The position numbers and the translations under genes were made by a program. 64,000 nucleotides of DNA from Azoarcus sp031556475 (GTDB lineage Bacteria > Pseudomonadota > Gammaproteobacteria > Burkholderiales > Rhodocyclaceae): assembly GCA_031556475.1 (NCBI GenBank), contig JAVBSY010000008.1, positions 93,080 through 157,079 of the forward strand, read 5' to 3'. Within the stretch, counting starts at the first letter, position 1. Every line of letters starts with the position of its first letter. The notes under the pieces were generated by a model that saw only the letters and a list, made by a program, of their open reading frames with translations, had not been told where the DNA came from and searched no databases. This document shows positions 1-7,320 of the stretch, one piece after another.

Positions 1-340
1 GGTGTTTCGTGAGTTCCTCAAGCGTCTGATGATCGGCGCTGACAAGCCGGTCTTTGTGATCGCTGACGGGCACCCCATTCACAAGGCCAAGCTGGTTCGG
101 GCCTACGTCGAGAGCTTGAAGGGCCAACTCAAGCTCTTCTACTTGCCGCCGTACTCGCCCCAGTTGAACCCCGATGAGCAGGTCTGGGCGCATGTGAAGC
201 GTCAGGTGTCCAAGCGATTGGTACAGGACAGCCACGAGATGAAGCGGCTGGCCTTGGGGGCGCTACGCCGCATTCAACGATTGCCGGGTCTCGTCAAATC
301 GTTCTTCTTTCAGCCAGAGTGCATGTACGCTCTTGTATGA
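1..340 (+). CDS. IS630-family transposase, C-terminal part (cut by window edge)
   Basis: The reading frame is open at the left window edge, so only the last ~112 residues are seen. They contain the end of a DDE (Tc1/mariner-like IS630) catalytic domain: an Asp in the FVIADGHPIHK block, which is the second D of the triad, and the Glu in PPYSPQLNPDEQVW, the hallmark third catalytic block. The stop is at 338-340. The family cuts and pastes at TA dinucleotides. The downstream gene lacks its beginning, which fits insertion of this element into it. Confident at family level; the exact IS name cannot be given. Confidence 0.9.
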   Translation, partial: VFREFLKRLMIGADKPVFVIADGHPIHKAKLVRAYVESLKGQLKLFYLPPYSPQLNPDEQVWAHVKRQVSKRLVQDSHEMKRLALGALRRIQRLPGLVKSFFFQPECMYALV

Positions 341-362
341 CATTACTTTCAGGAAGGTTAGT
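1..362 (+). mobile_element. Right end of an IS630-type insertion sequence
   Basis: Transposase stops at 340, and within about 20 bases the sequence changes to an unrelated coiled-coil gene. The terminal inverted repeat should lie in 341-362, where a TA sits in the GGTTAGTAAG context, but the left repeat is outside the window so the boundary cannot be verified. Confidence 0.5.
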
Positions 363-1140
363 AAGTCTGCAGAAGCAACGACTGGACACAGCCATCTCTG
401 CCTTTCAGCAGCAGTTCTCAACGGCGCAGCAATCCCGCTTAGATGAGTTTAAAGCATCGGAAAAATTTCGAACAGAAACCGCAGAGAAAAACGAACAAGC
501 GCGGCAGGAGTTATTCGAAGCGATTGAAGAGCAATGGGAAAGGGCTGCAAAGAAAGCTGCCCAAGCTGCAGCTGCCGACCATGATGAACTGGCTGGGCGA
601 CTCAAAGGCAACGCAAAAAAAATAATCGAAGACATGGAGACAGACAAAGCGCACGTGCAGCAACTCGTCGGTATTATCAGCAACACCGGCATGGTTCATG
701 GATATCAGAAGACGGCGAACGAGGAGAAGGAGGCGGCGAAGCGTTGGAAGTGCATCGCAGCAATTTCGCTGAGTATTTGGATCGTAGTCGCGACGACCTT
801 CTTCTATCTCACCTACGACAAGGATCTAACCTGGGCGACGGTCGCTCGACAACTTTTGTTCTCCACACCCTTTGTTCTGCTGGTGGGCTTTGCTGTGATG
901 CTGACTTCCAGTCATCAGAAGAATGAGCGCGGGTTGCGGCAGGCGGAGTTGGAGATCGCTTCCATCGACCCATTCCTGGCCACCTTGGATGACATGGAGC
1001 GCAACAAGGTCAAGAAGGAATATGTCGCGCGCTACTTCGGCCAGCGGGAGGCTGAAACCAAGAACGAGAGTTGCGACAAAAAACTCATAGCCATAATTGC
1101 GTCTCTCGCCGAGGCGCAGCAAGGGATCAGCAAAAGATGA
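319..1140 (+). pseudogene. 5'-truncated membrane-anchored coiled-coil protein, interrupted by the IS630 element
   Basis: The frame opens at 319, inside the transposase gene, so the first residues come from the IS and the native start is lost. The remaining ~260 residues start with a Gln/Glu/Lys/Ala-rich coiled coil (roughly residues 15-120). Two hydrophobic segments follow (around 145-165 and 180-200), then a charged tail containing AELEIASIDPFLATLDD and a YFGQ motif. I do not recognise a named domain. This coiled coil, two membrane helices and cytosolic tail layout occurs in uncharacterised membrane proteins, including some in defence islands, but that link is inference. Whether the remnant is expressed from the IS end is unknown. 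Confidence 0.55.
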
Positions 1141-1312
1141 TTGGGAAGAACATACGCCGCGGATGGCGCGGTAAGCCTTTTCTTTCCCATCCCGACGATG
1201 CCTTGATGGCCATCCCGAGCCTTCTGGCAGCAGCTACGCTAGCAGCGCCCTTTCGCTGGGCCGACCATGCACTAAAGTGGCCGTCGTTTTCAGAAGACGG
1301 CTGCGCGGAATG

Positions 1313-1879
1313 TCAGGAGTCGGCTGCACTCGTAGCTTGCAGCGCAGTGTATAGAGCAGTCTTGCCGACCTTGAGGCGCGCTGCGGCCTCGCGGACGTTC
1401 AACCCGCTGGCGATGTGCTCTCGTGCTCGCTTTAACTTGTCTGCGGTGATGACCGGCTTGCGCCCGCCCTTTCGGCCACGTGCAGCGGCGGCGGTCAACC
1501 CCGCTTTGGTACGTTCGCGGATCAGGTCACGCTCGAACTGGCTCAGTGCGCCGAACACGTGGAAGATGAGTCGCCCGCCCGGTGTGGTGGTATCGATGCT
1601 TTCGGTCAGTGACCGGAAGCCGACGCCACGCGCTTCCAGCGTACCTATCGTCTCGATCAGATGCGGCAGGGAGCGCCCAAGCCGATCCAATCGCCAGACA
1701 ACCAGTACATCTCCGTCGCGCAGATAAGCCAGCGCGTCAGCCAAGCCAGGGCGGTCGGTCTTCGCTCCGGATACCGTGTCCTCGAATACTCGCTTGCAGC
1801 CCGCCTTGTGTAAGGCGTCCGTCTGCAAGGCGGTGTCCTGTTCCATAGTTGATACCCGCGCATAGCCGATCAGCGCCAT
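1313..1879 (-). CDS. Serine recombinase (resolvase/invertase family)
   Basis: A 188-aa small serine recombinase. The N-terminal catalytic domain begins MALIGYARVST, with the nucleophilic Ser at about residue 10. VVWRLDRLGRS and ERDLIRERTKAGL supply the conserved arginines, and a C-terminal Hin-like helix-turn-helix (VREAAARLKVGKTALYTAL) binds DNA. Its length matches Tn3-type resolvases and DNA invertases. It probably resolves cointegrates or multimers, or inverts a segment. Motifs in its upstream region (1915-1994) could be its own site. No Tn3-type transposase is visible next to it, so it may be a stability function of the element or a transposon remnant. Confidence 0.93.
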   Translation of the reverse strand: MALIGYARVSTMEQDTALQTDALHKAGCKRVFEDTVSGAKTDRPGLADALAYLRDGDVLVVWRLDRLGRSLPHLIETIGTLEARGVGFRSLTESIDTTTPGGRLIFHVFGALSQFERDLIRERTKAGLTAAAARGRKGGRKPVITADKLKRAREHIASGLNVREAAARLKVGKTALYTALQATSAADS

Positions 1880-1914
1880 TGCCCACCCTTTGTCCGTTAT
1901 TCCGTCCGTCTATC

Positions 1915-1994
1915 ATAGTGTCCGACAATCCATCAAACAAGCACATTTCCGGACACTATCCGGTATGACCGACTAATGACCGTTTGTCGGACAA
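1915..1994. promoter_or_regulatory. Res-like set of inverted motifs upstream of the serine recombinase
   Basis: TGTCCGACAA at 1919-1928 recurs as its inverse TTGTCGGACA at 1984-1993. A related half-site, CCGGACACTA, lies at 1949-1958 and is the inverse of the TAGTGTCCG at 1917-1925. Several inverted copies of one ~10-bp motif just upstream of a resolvase gene is how res sites with paired recombinase-binding subsites look. It may also be the promoter/operator of the recombinase. No binding evidence exists. Confidence 0.45.
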
Positions 1995-2086
1995 GGTGGT
2001 AACAAGATCAAGGTATCATTGCTTGCGCCATCCCATGCTGTAGAAGTAAGCGACCATTGGGGGTGGCTTTCTAGAGGGGGCTGTTT

Positions 2087-2455
2087 ATGGTTTCTGGGCA
2101 ATTGCGGCTTTCGATCTTGAATGCACCGGACGATCTAACACCATTGAAATTGCGTGGTTGGCTGCGCAGCGAGGCCGAGAGCATTCAAGGCTTGGCCAAG
2201 GACAAGCATGACCTGATCATGATCCGTTTGTTTTTGCCGGAACGGTTGCAGTTGGCAACCACACAGAGGCAACTCGACAAGATCTTGCAGGGAATCGTCG
2301 ATCGTTTTCCGAACATCTTCAGGGTTGAGCTACGGCCAGTTGCCAAGTCGCTTACGGTCATAGAGATGGGTCAAGCGGCCGAGGAAGCGCAAACCGATCT
2401 GCAGGCGATGCTCAAGGACATGAATCAAGACAACAATCCACCCACCATTCATTGA
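2087..2455 (+). CDS. Hypothetical protein, 122 aa
   Basis: Not recognised. A purine-rich Shine-Dalgarno (AGAGGGGG) lies 6 nt before the ATG. The protein is soluble, with an N-terminal segment containing LKLRGWLRSEAESIQ and a mixed alpha/beta middle (IMIRLFLPERLQLATT, VELRPVAKSLTVIEMG). The C-terminus is polar and Asp/Asn-rich. It is transcribed divergently from the recombinase and ends 36 nt before the next gene, so the two may form an operon. The small size and pairing resemble an effector/partner unit, but nothing in the sequence proves a role. Confidence 0.6.
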   Translation: MVSGQLRLSILNAPDDLTPLKLRGWLRSEAESIQGLAKDKHDLIMIRLFLPERLQLATTQRQLDKILQGIVDRFPNIFRVELRPVAKSLTVIEMGQAAEEAQTDLQAMLKDMNQDNNPPTIH

Positions 2456-2491
2456 TTTCAAACATGTCAGCATCACTTCATAGGAGGGTCT

Positions 2492-2908
2492 ATGCCGATC
2501 GTTATATCTGACAGTAGCCAGGAAGGGGGGGTAGCTCTACTGCTATTTCATTGCGTCTTTAACGGCAGCGAATCGATTACGCATTTTACACATGAAATTG
2601 ACTTTGAATTATATCAGTCCCTCCCTAATGCATACGCAATATGCATTGCTGAGAAAGCGCAAGAACATAAAAAAGTAACCGCTGGATTCATCATTAAAAC
2701 CAACTGTATGCACCACGACAGCAACTTCACTGGGATCCTAACTAATGCAGCTATGGCGGTTCCAAAGTTGATGAGTCTTATTGGCGATCACTCCAGCTTT
2801 CTTCCGGCACGTCTAGGTATTTCTGGAGATACTCTGCCTACCGAGATGGAAATGCTGAGGATAATGACTACGCAAGCTCTTAAACATGGCGTTGCTGGTA
2901 CGGCATAG
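2492..2908 (+). CDS. Hypothetical protein, 138 aa
   Basis: Not recognised. A strong AGGAGGG Shine-Dalgarno sits just before the ATG. The protein is soluble and mixed alpha/beta, with Cys and His scattered (HCVFNG, TNCMHHD) and an Ala/Met-rich helical C-terminus. Codon use is more A/T-rich than the surrounding transfer genes, which suggests recent acquisition or low expression. It follows the 122-aa gene with a 36-nt gap, and the pair may be co-transcribed. It converges with the gene at 2920-3432. Confidence 0.55.
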   Translation: MPIVISDSSQEGGVALLLFHCVFNGSESITHFTHEIDFELYQSLPNAYAICIAEKAQEHKKVTAGFIIKTNCMHHDSNFTGILTNAAMAVPKLMSLIGDHSSFLPARLGISGDTLPTEMEMLRIMTTQALKHGVAGTA

Positions 2909-2919
2909 ATATCCAGTCA

Positions 2920-3432
2920 TTATTTCATTGGGGCCTTCGCGTTACGCTCGGCCTGAAGGATCCTTTCCAGACGGCCGCCACGCCCATACGGGATATTGAA
3001 GTGGCGTAGCAGCCAGGCGATCGACAGTGGGCCGTCGTGCTCTTTGAGGATTTCGCGCAGGATCGGGAGCACGGGATCGTCCACCGTGCCTTCGCGTTCG
3101 TCCTGTTCGGCAGTGGCATCAGCCCTCAGAAGCGAATTGCGCTTGCCGGCGTTCGCCAGGGGCTGCATGCACTGCCGGCGAATCGAGAGCATGGCTTGGT
3201 AAAGAAGGGCGCGATCGCCAGGCGTCATGCCGGTCGATGCGCTCAACTGCTTCAGCGTCTCCTCCAATTCGCTGCTGAGATATCCGGAGACGGTCGCCGC
3301 CACAAGGTTATAGGCGTCGTCGTTCCTCAGAGGAAGTCTGATGGACTCTGCGAGAGGATCTGGCTGGCTGGTTCGTTTGGTACGTTGAGACACACAAGCC
3401 TCTTTTTTTTCGTTTTTCTTCGAAAACAGCAC
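2920..3432 (-). CDS. Hypothetical accessory protein of the conjugative element, 170 aa
   Basis: Function not recognised. The N-terminus is strongly basic and charged (KKNEKKEA), followed by helical segments. A conserved-looking C-terminal motif around WLLRHFNIPYGRGGRLERILQAER suggests a small winged-helix or HTH-like fold; this is inference. The last ~25 codons have a diverged second copy at 47976-48070 on the opposite strand (about 80% identical DNA over ~70 bases), so a paralogue once existed on the other side of the element. Confidence 0.6.
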   Translation of the reverse strand: MLFSKKNEKKEACVSQRTKRTSQPDPLAESIRLPLRNDDAYNLVAATVSGYLSSELEETLKQLSASTGMTPGDRALLYQAMLSIRRQCMQPLANAGKRNSLLRADATAEQDEREGTVDDPVLPILREILKEHDGPLSIAWLLRHFNIPYGRGGRLERILQAERNAKAPMK

Positions 3433-3467
3433 CGAGGCGTGTGTATAGCGTTTTTACGCGTGCGTGA

Positions 3468-3548
3468 CTAGACCTGATGGATCAGTTCCCACTTGGGTGG
3501 ATGATGGCGAGCGTTGATCGCCGCCGGCGGCAAACTCAGTTCACTCAT
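3468..3548 (-). CDS. Possible 26-aa small ORF coupled to the GNAT-like gene
   Basis: Its ATG overlaps the stop codon of the GNAT-like gene (ATGAGTGA), an arrangement typical of translational coupling. The product would begin MSELSLPPAAINARHH and stop 26 codons later. It has no recognisable domain. It may be a genuine microprotein or chance; only the overlapping stop/start supports it. Confidence 0.25.
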   Translation of the reverse strand: MSELSLPPAAINARHHPPKWELIHQV

Positions 3549-4077
3549 CGAGGCCTCTCCCGGTCGCGTAATACCAGTCCTCGCCAGCGGCCAGGCGTGC
3601 GCTGATCGCACGCTGCAGGCGTTCGCGCACTGGCGCCAAGTGTGCCCAGCGTTTTTTCCGCTCCTCGAGGTCGGTGATGGACAAGGCGTCGGCCACCTGC
3701 AGGCCGGTGCCTGCCAGACGTCGGGCGTATTGCCAGAAATCCCTAGCGGTATCGAGCTCGTGGACGGGGTGGATAGGTAGACCGTGCGCCTGGTGGAGCT
3801 GCCACAGCAGGGCAAGGGCGTAGCCTTGGCGGTAATGTGCGGGCGTGATCTCGATTTCGTAGAGCCAGAGCTGATCGTCGAGCGGCGTCACGGCATAGGT
3901 GGCAGCGCCCACCCGGACGCCGGCGCGGGTAGCGATCGTGACCGTCCAGTCCGGATTCGGCGAAGTGGGCGTCATGTGGTAGTTCGCCTGCCGTGTGAGC
4001 CGGATCTCGGGCAGACGCGCAATCCGCCGCTGGGCGACCCACCGCAGGATAGTCATTCGCAGGTTAATCATCCGCAC
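3541..4077 (-). CDS. GNAT-like N-acetyltransferase
   Basis: A 178-aa protein. The middle carries the GNAT acetyl-CoA-binding signature: a beta strand LWLYEIEITPAHYRQG followed by YALALLWQLHQAHG, where R/Q-x-x-G-Y corresponds to the pyrophosphate-binding loop of motif A. GNAT enzymes transfer an acetyl group to amines of small molecules or proteins; the substrate here is unknown. The first codon may be GTG at 4077 or ATG at 4071. It begins 15 nt after the SprT-like gene, so the two are probably co-transcribed. The C-terminal half (YARRLAGTG to the end) is charged, helical and not typical of the family. Confidence 0.65.
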   Translation of the reverse strand: MRMINLRMTILRWVAQRRIARLPEIRLTRQANYHMTPTSPNPDWTVTIATRAGVRVGAATYAVTPLDDQLWLYEIEITPAHYRQGYALALLWQLHQAHGLPIHPVHELDTARDFWQYARRLAGTGLQVADALSITDLEERKKRWAHLAPVRERLQRAISARLAAGEDWYYATGRGLDE

Positions 4078-4092
4078 ACTCGCTCTACGCCG

Positions 4093-4926
4093 TCACTCGA
4101 CAGGATCAAATTCGGCCGCATTGCACGCCTCTCCGCCGCACAACAGGCGCAAACCCGGTTTGCCCCACACCTGTGCCTCGCACTCGGGGCAACGGTATTT
4201 CACCCGATTGCTACGGTTGCCGGGCGTCGGAGCAACCAGTAACGCAGCCAACTCGCCAGTGAATCCGAGCGGTTTGCCATCGGCGTCGGTCGCGGCCTGG
4301 AGCGCCGCCGGCGGGGGACGCTGCCCGCTGCTTCCACCCGCACTGGCGCCGGTACCGGAAAAGGTTTGGGGATGCACGGGCGGGAAGCGATCGAGCCACG
4401 ACACTTGAAACCCCACATCCAACAACTCGGCCGTGGCCCGCATGAAGGGACCATCCTCGATCGCGTAGTCCGCGATCTTCTCGCCGGTTCGTGCGCCGCC
4501 AGGTCTGCCGGTGCTCGACGGCATCAACCCGATCGCCTCCATTTTGTCGGCCCATTCCTTGTTGTGATAACCACGCCGTCCCGGTTCGCCGAAGTGAAAC
4601 TGCCAGGCGTGGGCCATCTCATGTACCAGCGTTTGCAAAATCTCCAGCAGGGGCACAACACCGAAGTAGGACGGGTTGATGGCGATTTCGTCCGTCATCT
4701 TCTTGTCGGTGCGATGCGCAAACCGACGTGAAGAGAAGTAGCCGTAGGTGCGCTTCTCACGCTGCATCGTGATGAGGCAGTGAGGCAGGCGTCCGTCAAA
4801 GAGACGGGCGTTGTAGTGATCGAACGCACCTTCCAACTCGGCATAAGCCTGCGTGGTCGGGTTTGACGCCCCGGCCGTGGCCGGGGTCTCTGGAGGTGGA
4901 GGGCGTTCGTTCGAGTGGGTTTTCAT
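4093..4926 (-). CDS. SprT-like zinc metallopeptidase with C-terminal zinc ribbon
   Basis: SprT-like domain: the HExxH zinc/catalytic motif is in LVHEMAHAWQFHFG at about residue 100, followed by YHNKEWADKMEAIGL, which supplies the third ligand region. The C-terminus has two Cys pairs (CPEC, and CGGEAC) that form a zinc ribbon. Relatives (SprT, Spartan) cleave proteins crosslinked to or bound on DNA; ICEs and plasmids carry versions of unknown substrate. I chose ATG 4926 rather than an upstream TTG because an 11-bp palindrome lies immediately before it. The N-terminal ~25 residues are Pro/Thr-rich and disordered. It leads a short operon with the GNAT-like gene. Confidence 0.85.
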   Translation of the reverse strand: MKTHSNERPPPPETPATAGASNPTTQAYAELEGAFDHYNARLFDGRLPHCLITMQREKRTYGYFSSRRFAHRTDKKMTDEIAINPSYFGVVPLLEILQTLVHEMAHAWQFHFGEPGRRGYHNKEWADKMEAIGLMPSSTGRPGGARTGEKIADYAIEDGPFMRATAELLDVGFQVSWLDRFPPVHPQTFSGTGASAGGSSGQRPPPAALQAATDADGKPLGFTGELAALLVAPTPGNRSNRVKYRCPECEAQVWGKPGLRLLCGGEACNAAEFDPVE

Positions 4927-4934
4927 GTTCTTAG

Positions 4935-4958
4935 TTTTTGGATTGCACAATCCAAAAA
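4935..4958. promoter_or_regulatory. Perfect 11-bp palindrome before the SprT-like gene (operator candidate)
   Basis: TTTTTGGATTG (4935-4945) and CAATCCAAAAA (4948-4958) are exact inverse repeats separated by only 2 nt, ending 8 nt from the ATG at 4926. A 2-nt gap is too tight for an RNA hairpin loop, so a dimeric DNA-binding regulator site fits better than a terminator. Confidence 0.5.
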
Positions 4959-5039
4959 TAACGCGACAACGATGAAAGACGCAAGCCGGGCATCATGAGA
5001 AATTCCCAAATGCCCGGCTAACCTCGGGTATGTGGGAGA

Positions 5040-5393
5040 TCACTCGTCCGGATACAAACGCTTGAATTCTTCTTCTCTTTCACGATCCCATTTCCGGTGG
5101 GTGTTGTCCCTGGCCTCGGCCATTGCCTCGGACACTTCAATCAGCCTTGGGAAATGCTCGTACACCCAACTGCCCACTTGGCGAAGCCCTTCGGTCTCCC
5201 CGTGCTCCATATATACCTGAATCATGTTCATGACCACGCGGCTATAGCGGCTGTCCAGAGGGGCAAGGATTTCGCCGATGGAAAACGAGTGCCCTGCGTT
5301 GTATAGCGAGAGGATGCATTTCGCCAACGCACCTTGTCCGCTTGTGCCTGGGTGCTGCTTTACCAAATCCAAAGCTTCGAGATAGGCATCCAT
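5040..5393 (-). CDS. Hypothetical accessory protein, ~117 aa
   Basis: Not recognised with certainty. The ATG at 5393 is preceded by a good Shine-Dalgarno (AAGGAGAAGG), which decides against the upstream alternative. The product is soluble and helical: MDAYLEALDLVKQHP, then GALAKCILSLYNAGHSFSIGEIL and RYSRVVMNMIQVYMEHGE, ending in a very charged tail (REREEEFKRLYPDE). It resembles small conserved ICE/plasmid proteins of unknown function. It lies just downstream of the KfrA-like gene on the same strand and is probably co-transcribed with it. Confidence 0.6.
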   Translation of the reverse strand: MDAYLEALDLVKQHPGTSGQGALAKCILSLYNAGHSFSIGEILAPLDSRYSRVVMNMIQVYMEHGETEGLRQVGSWVYEHFPRLIEVSEAMAEARDNTHRKWDREREEEFKRLYPDE

Positions 5394-5423
5394 GCGCCTT
5401 CTCCTTTTCAATGGTTATTCAGA

Positions 5424-6140
5424 TCACTTCTTGCCAGCCGCTTGCAGCGTTGCAAGGAGGGCCGTGTTCTGTTCGGTGAGGGCATCGAGCTTGCCGCCCT
5501 GACGTGCCGCTTCCTCACGGGCTTGCGCGGCATCCTTACGTGCCTGGTCGAGTTCGGCCTCGGCCTTCTTTGCGCGCTCGGCTGTCCGGTTCGCTTCCTC
5601 GGCCGACGCCGCCGCGCTCTTCTCGATCGAGGCGATGCGCTCGCGCAACTGCGCCAGTTCAACGGCCTGTGCCTGTGCGTGCTGCTGGGATTCAGCCAGG
5701 CGCTGTTCAAGCGTGGCGATTTCGCTGTTCGCCTGGTCAAGTGCCGTCTCGAGATCATCGACCGTCTGCGCCGCATCGGCCAATTCGCGTTCGGCCTGCT
5801 CGCGCTGCTCGCCAGCTGCTCGAACGACCTCAGCAACACGACGCTCTGCCGCCTTCACAGCCTTGTCGTTCAACTCGGTCGCAAGCTGGGCGATGCGTTC
5901 GGTCAGCGACCGAGTGACGGCCGCGACCTCTTCGGCAACCTCTACCGGCAACTCGGCGACCGGGACCACCGTAGTCGCCGTCTTCGACGCGATGTGTTCG
6001 TCCCACACGCTCTTGAGCCGGTTCGGATTGCCACCGCCGACCTTCTGGCGTAGCGCGAAGCCGGTCACGTTCCGGCCGGCAGCGATAAGCGCGTCGCCGG
6101 CGGCGATAATCTGTTCTGGTGCAAATTCAGCGGGGCGCAT
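5424..6140 (-). CDS. kfrA: KfrA-like plasmid DNA-binding coiled-coil protein
   Basis: The N-terminal ~60 residues match the KfrA_N DNA-binding domain (MRPAEFAPEQIIAAGDALI, then NVTGFALRQKVGGGNPNRL, a helix-turn-helix). The rest is one long coiled coil rich in Ala, Glu, Gln and Arg with heptad spacing. KfrA proteins bind their own promoter and help stable partitioning of plasmids and ICEs. ATG 6140 is chosen because AGGAGG lies 8 nt upstream; the longer upstream frame has no such site. Upstream lie tandem A-rich repeats (6192-6218), a candidate autoregulatory site. Confidence 0.85.
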   Translation of the reverse strand: MRPAEFAPEQIIAAGDALIAAGRNVTGFALRQKVGGGNPNRLKSVWDEHIASKTATTVVPVAELPVEVAEEVAAVTRSLTERIAQLATELNDKAVKAAERRVAEVVRAAGEQREQAERELADAAQTVDDLETALDQANSEIATLEQRLAESQQHAQAQAVELAQLRERIASIEKSAAASAEEANRTAERAKKAEAELDQARKDAAQAREEAARQGGKLDALTEQNTALLATLQAAGKK

Positions 6141-6191
6141 GGGGTGTTCCTCCTGGCAGTTGATGGCCTCAATATAACACAACAAACAAAG

Positions 6192-6218
6192 AAATAAACA
6201 AATAAACTAACAAATAAA
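6192..6218. repeat. Tandem AAATAAAC repeats upstream of kfrA
   Basis: AAATAAAC occurs at 6192-6199 and 6200-6207 back to back, with a further AAATAAA at 6212-6218. They lie in a ~50-bp A-rich stretch 50-80 bp before the kfrA start. They could be operator repeats for KfrA or part of its promoter. Confidence 0.45.
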
Positions 6219-6392
6219 AAGCATGCGAGAGCCGGATACTCGGCAACGGCCGGTGCAGGCCGTGTTCTGCAAATCTCGAGGTCGCAGGCGTTTTTCGAAA
6301 TCACAAGCGTTTCCAACGGGTTATGAACGCCCTACACTAATGACGCTTGCAAGCCGGCAGCAGCAACAGCGCACTTGCCGGGATATACAAAA

Positions 6393-6411
6393 TATTGCAT
6401 AGTTATTGCAT
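6393..6411 (+). promoter_or_regulatory. Direct repeat TATTGCAT at the start of the HigBA-type operon
   Basis: TATTGCAT occurs at 6393-6400 and again at 6404-6411, 11 bp apart (one helical turn), overlapping the toxin start codon at 6410. This is where an antitoxin autorepressor would be expected to bind. Prediction only. Confidence 0.35.
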
Positions 6412-6748
6412 GATCGATCCCAAGCCCGTCGAGTTCCGAGGCAGTTCCCTTGATGACCTTCGCTCCTTTCCGCTTTCGGCAAGGCGCGAGGCCGGTCATC
6501 AACTCGATCGGGTTCAGAACGGCCAAGAACCGGACGACTGGAAGCCCATGAACACTGTGGGCCAAGGTGTGAAGGAGATTCGGATTCGGGATGCTGCCGG
6601 GGCATTTCGGGTCATGTACGTTGCCAAGTTCGCTGATGCCGTCTATGTCCTTCACTGTTTTCAGAAGAAGACAGAGAAGACCAGCAGGGCCGATTTGGAC
6701 TTGGCATCGAAGCGTTACCGTGACTTGTTGCAGGAGCTAGGCCAATGA
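6410..6748 (+). CDS. higB: HigB/Gp49-type toxin of a type II toxin-antitoxin pair
   Basis: A 112-aa RelE-superfamily toxin of the phage Gp49-like (DUF891) kind. Signature elements are LDDLRSFPLSARREAGHQL, KPMNTVGQGVKEIRIRD and FRVMYVAKFADAVYVLHCFQKKTEKT, the last being the conserved C-terminal strand with Phe-Gln-Lys-Lys-Thr. The family are ribosome-dependent mRNA interferases. ATG 6410 starts the conserved region. The stop overlaps the antitoxin ATG by 4 nt, giving toxin-first order as in HigBA. Confidence 0.88.
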   Translation: MIDPKPVEFRGSSLDDLRSFPLSARREAGHQLDRVQNGQEPDDWKPMNTVGQGVKEIRIRDAAGAFRVMYVAKFADAVYVLHCFQKKTEKTSRADLDLASKRYRDLLQELGQ

Positions 6749-7026
6749 GCAACCAACGATTTACCAGCGTCTGGGATGCCATCGAAGACACCCCGGAAGA
6801 AGCGGAAAACATGAAGCTGCGTTCCGTCCTGATGACGGCGTTGAAGAACCACCTCACCCGTGCAGAAATGAGCCAGGCGCAAGCCGCCAAGCTCTTCGGT
6901 GTGACACAGCCGCGTATCTCCGACCTGATGCGTGGCAAGATCAACCTGTTCGGCCTTGATGCACTGGTGAACATGGCGACGGCTGCCGGGCTTCACATCG
7001 AAATGCGTGTGCTCGAAGCCGCCTGA
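6745..7026 (+). CDS. higA: HigA-like XRE antitoxin
   Basis: A 93-aa protein with a central helix-turn-helix of the XRE type (MSQAQAAKLFGVTQPRISDLMRGKINLFGLDALVNMA). The N-terminal extension (FTSVWDAIEDTPEEAENMKLRS) is typical of antitoxins paired with Gp49-like toxins. It should neutralise the toxin and repress the operon. Its ATG overlaps the toxin stop. A strong hairpin follows at 7123. Confidence 0.9.
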   Translation: MSNQRFTSVWDAIEDTPEEAENMKLRSVLMTALKNHLTRAEMSQAQAAKLFGVTQPRISDLMRGKINLFGLDALVNMATAAGLHIEMRVLEAA

Positions 7027-7122
7027 CCTTCCCGAAACTCGCAGTGTGTCGCTTTGCCAAGCGAGAACGGTTTTCGAAAATCCCTCCGGGCACATCGGCG
7101 TTACACCATGACATCTTCTCGA

Positions 7123-7174
7123 TAAGGCTTCTCGCAGACCATCGTTTGCGAGAAACCTTAGCGTACGATTTTTT
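7123..7174 (+). terminator. Probable intrinsic terminator after higBA
   Basis: TAAGGCTTCTCGCA (7123-7136) pairs with TGCGAGAAACCTTA (7147-7160): 14-bp arms with one mismatch and a 10-nt loop. A run of six T follows at 7169-7174. The T run is 8 nt from the stem, so efficiency is uncertain, and the site could instead regulate the next gene. Confidence 0.5.
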
Positions 7175-7320
7175 CCGTTTCGTGAGCTGACCCCAGGGGC
7201 CGAAGTGCGGTGAGCGGTCGTTATGGAGCCCCCCGTACATCACTGCCTCATTCAGAGACTTATGTTTACGTGCATTCGCGTTCTGAAAACGACACAGGGG
7301 CTACAACACAAGGAATGAGC

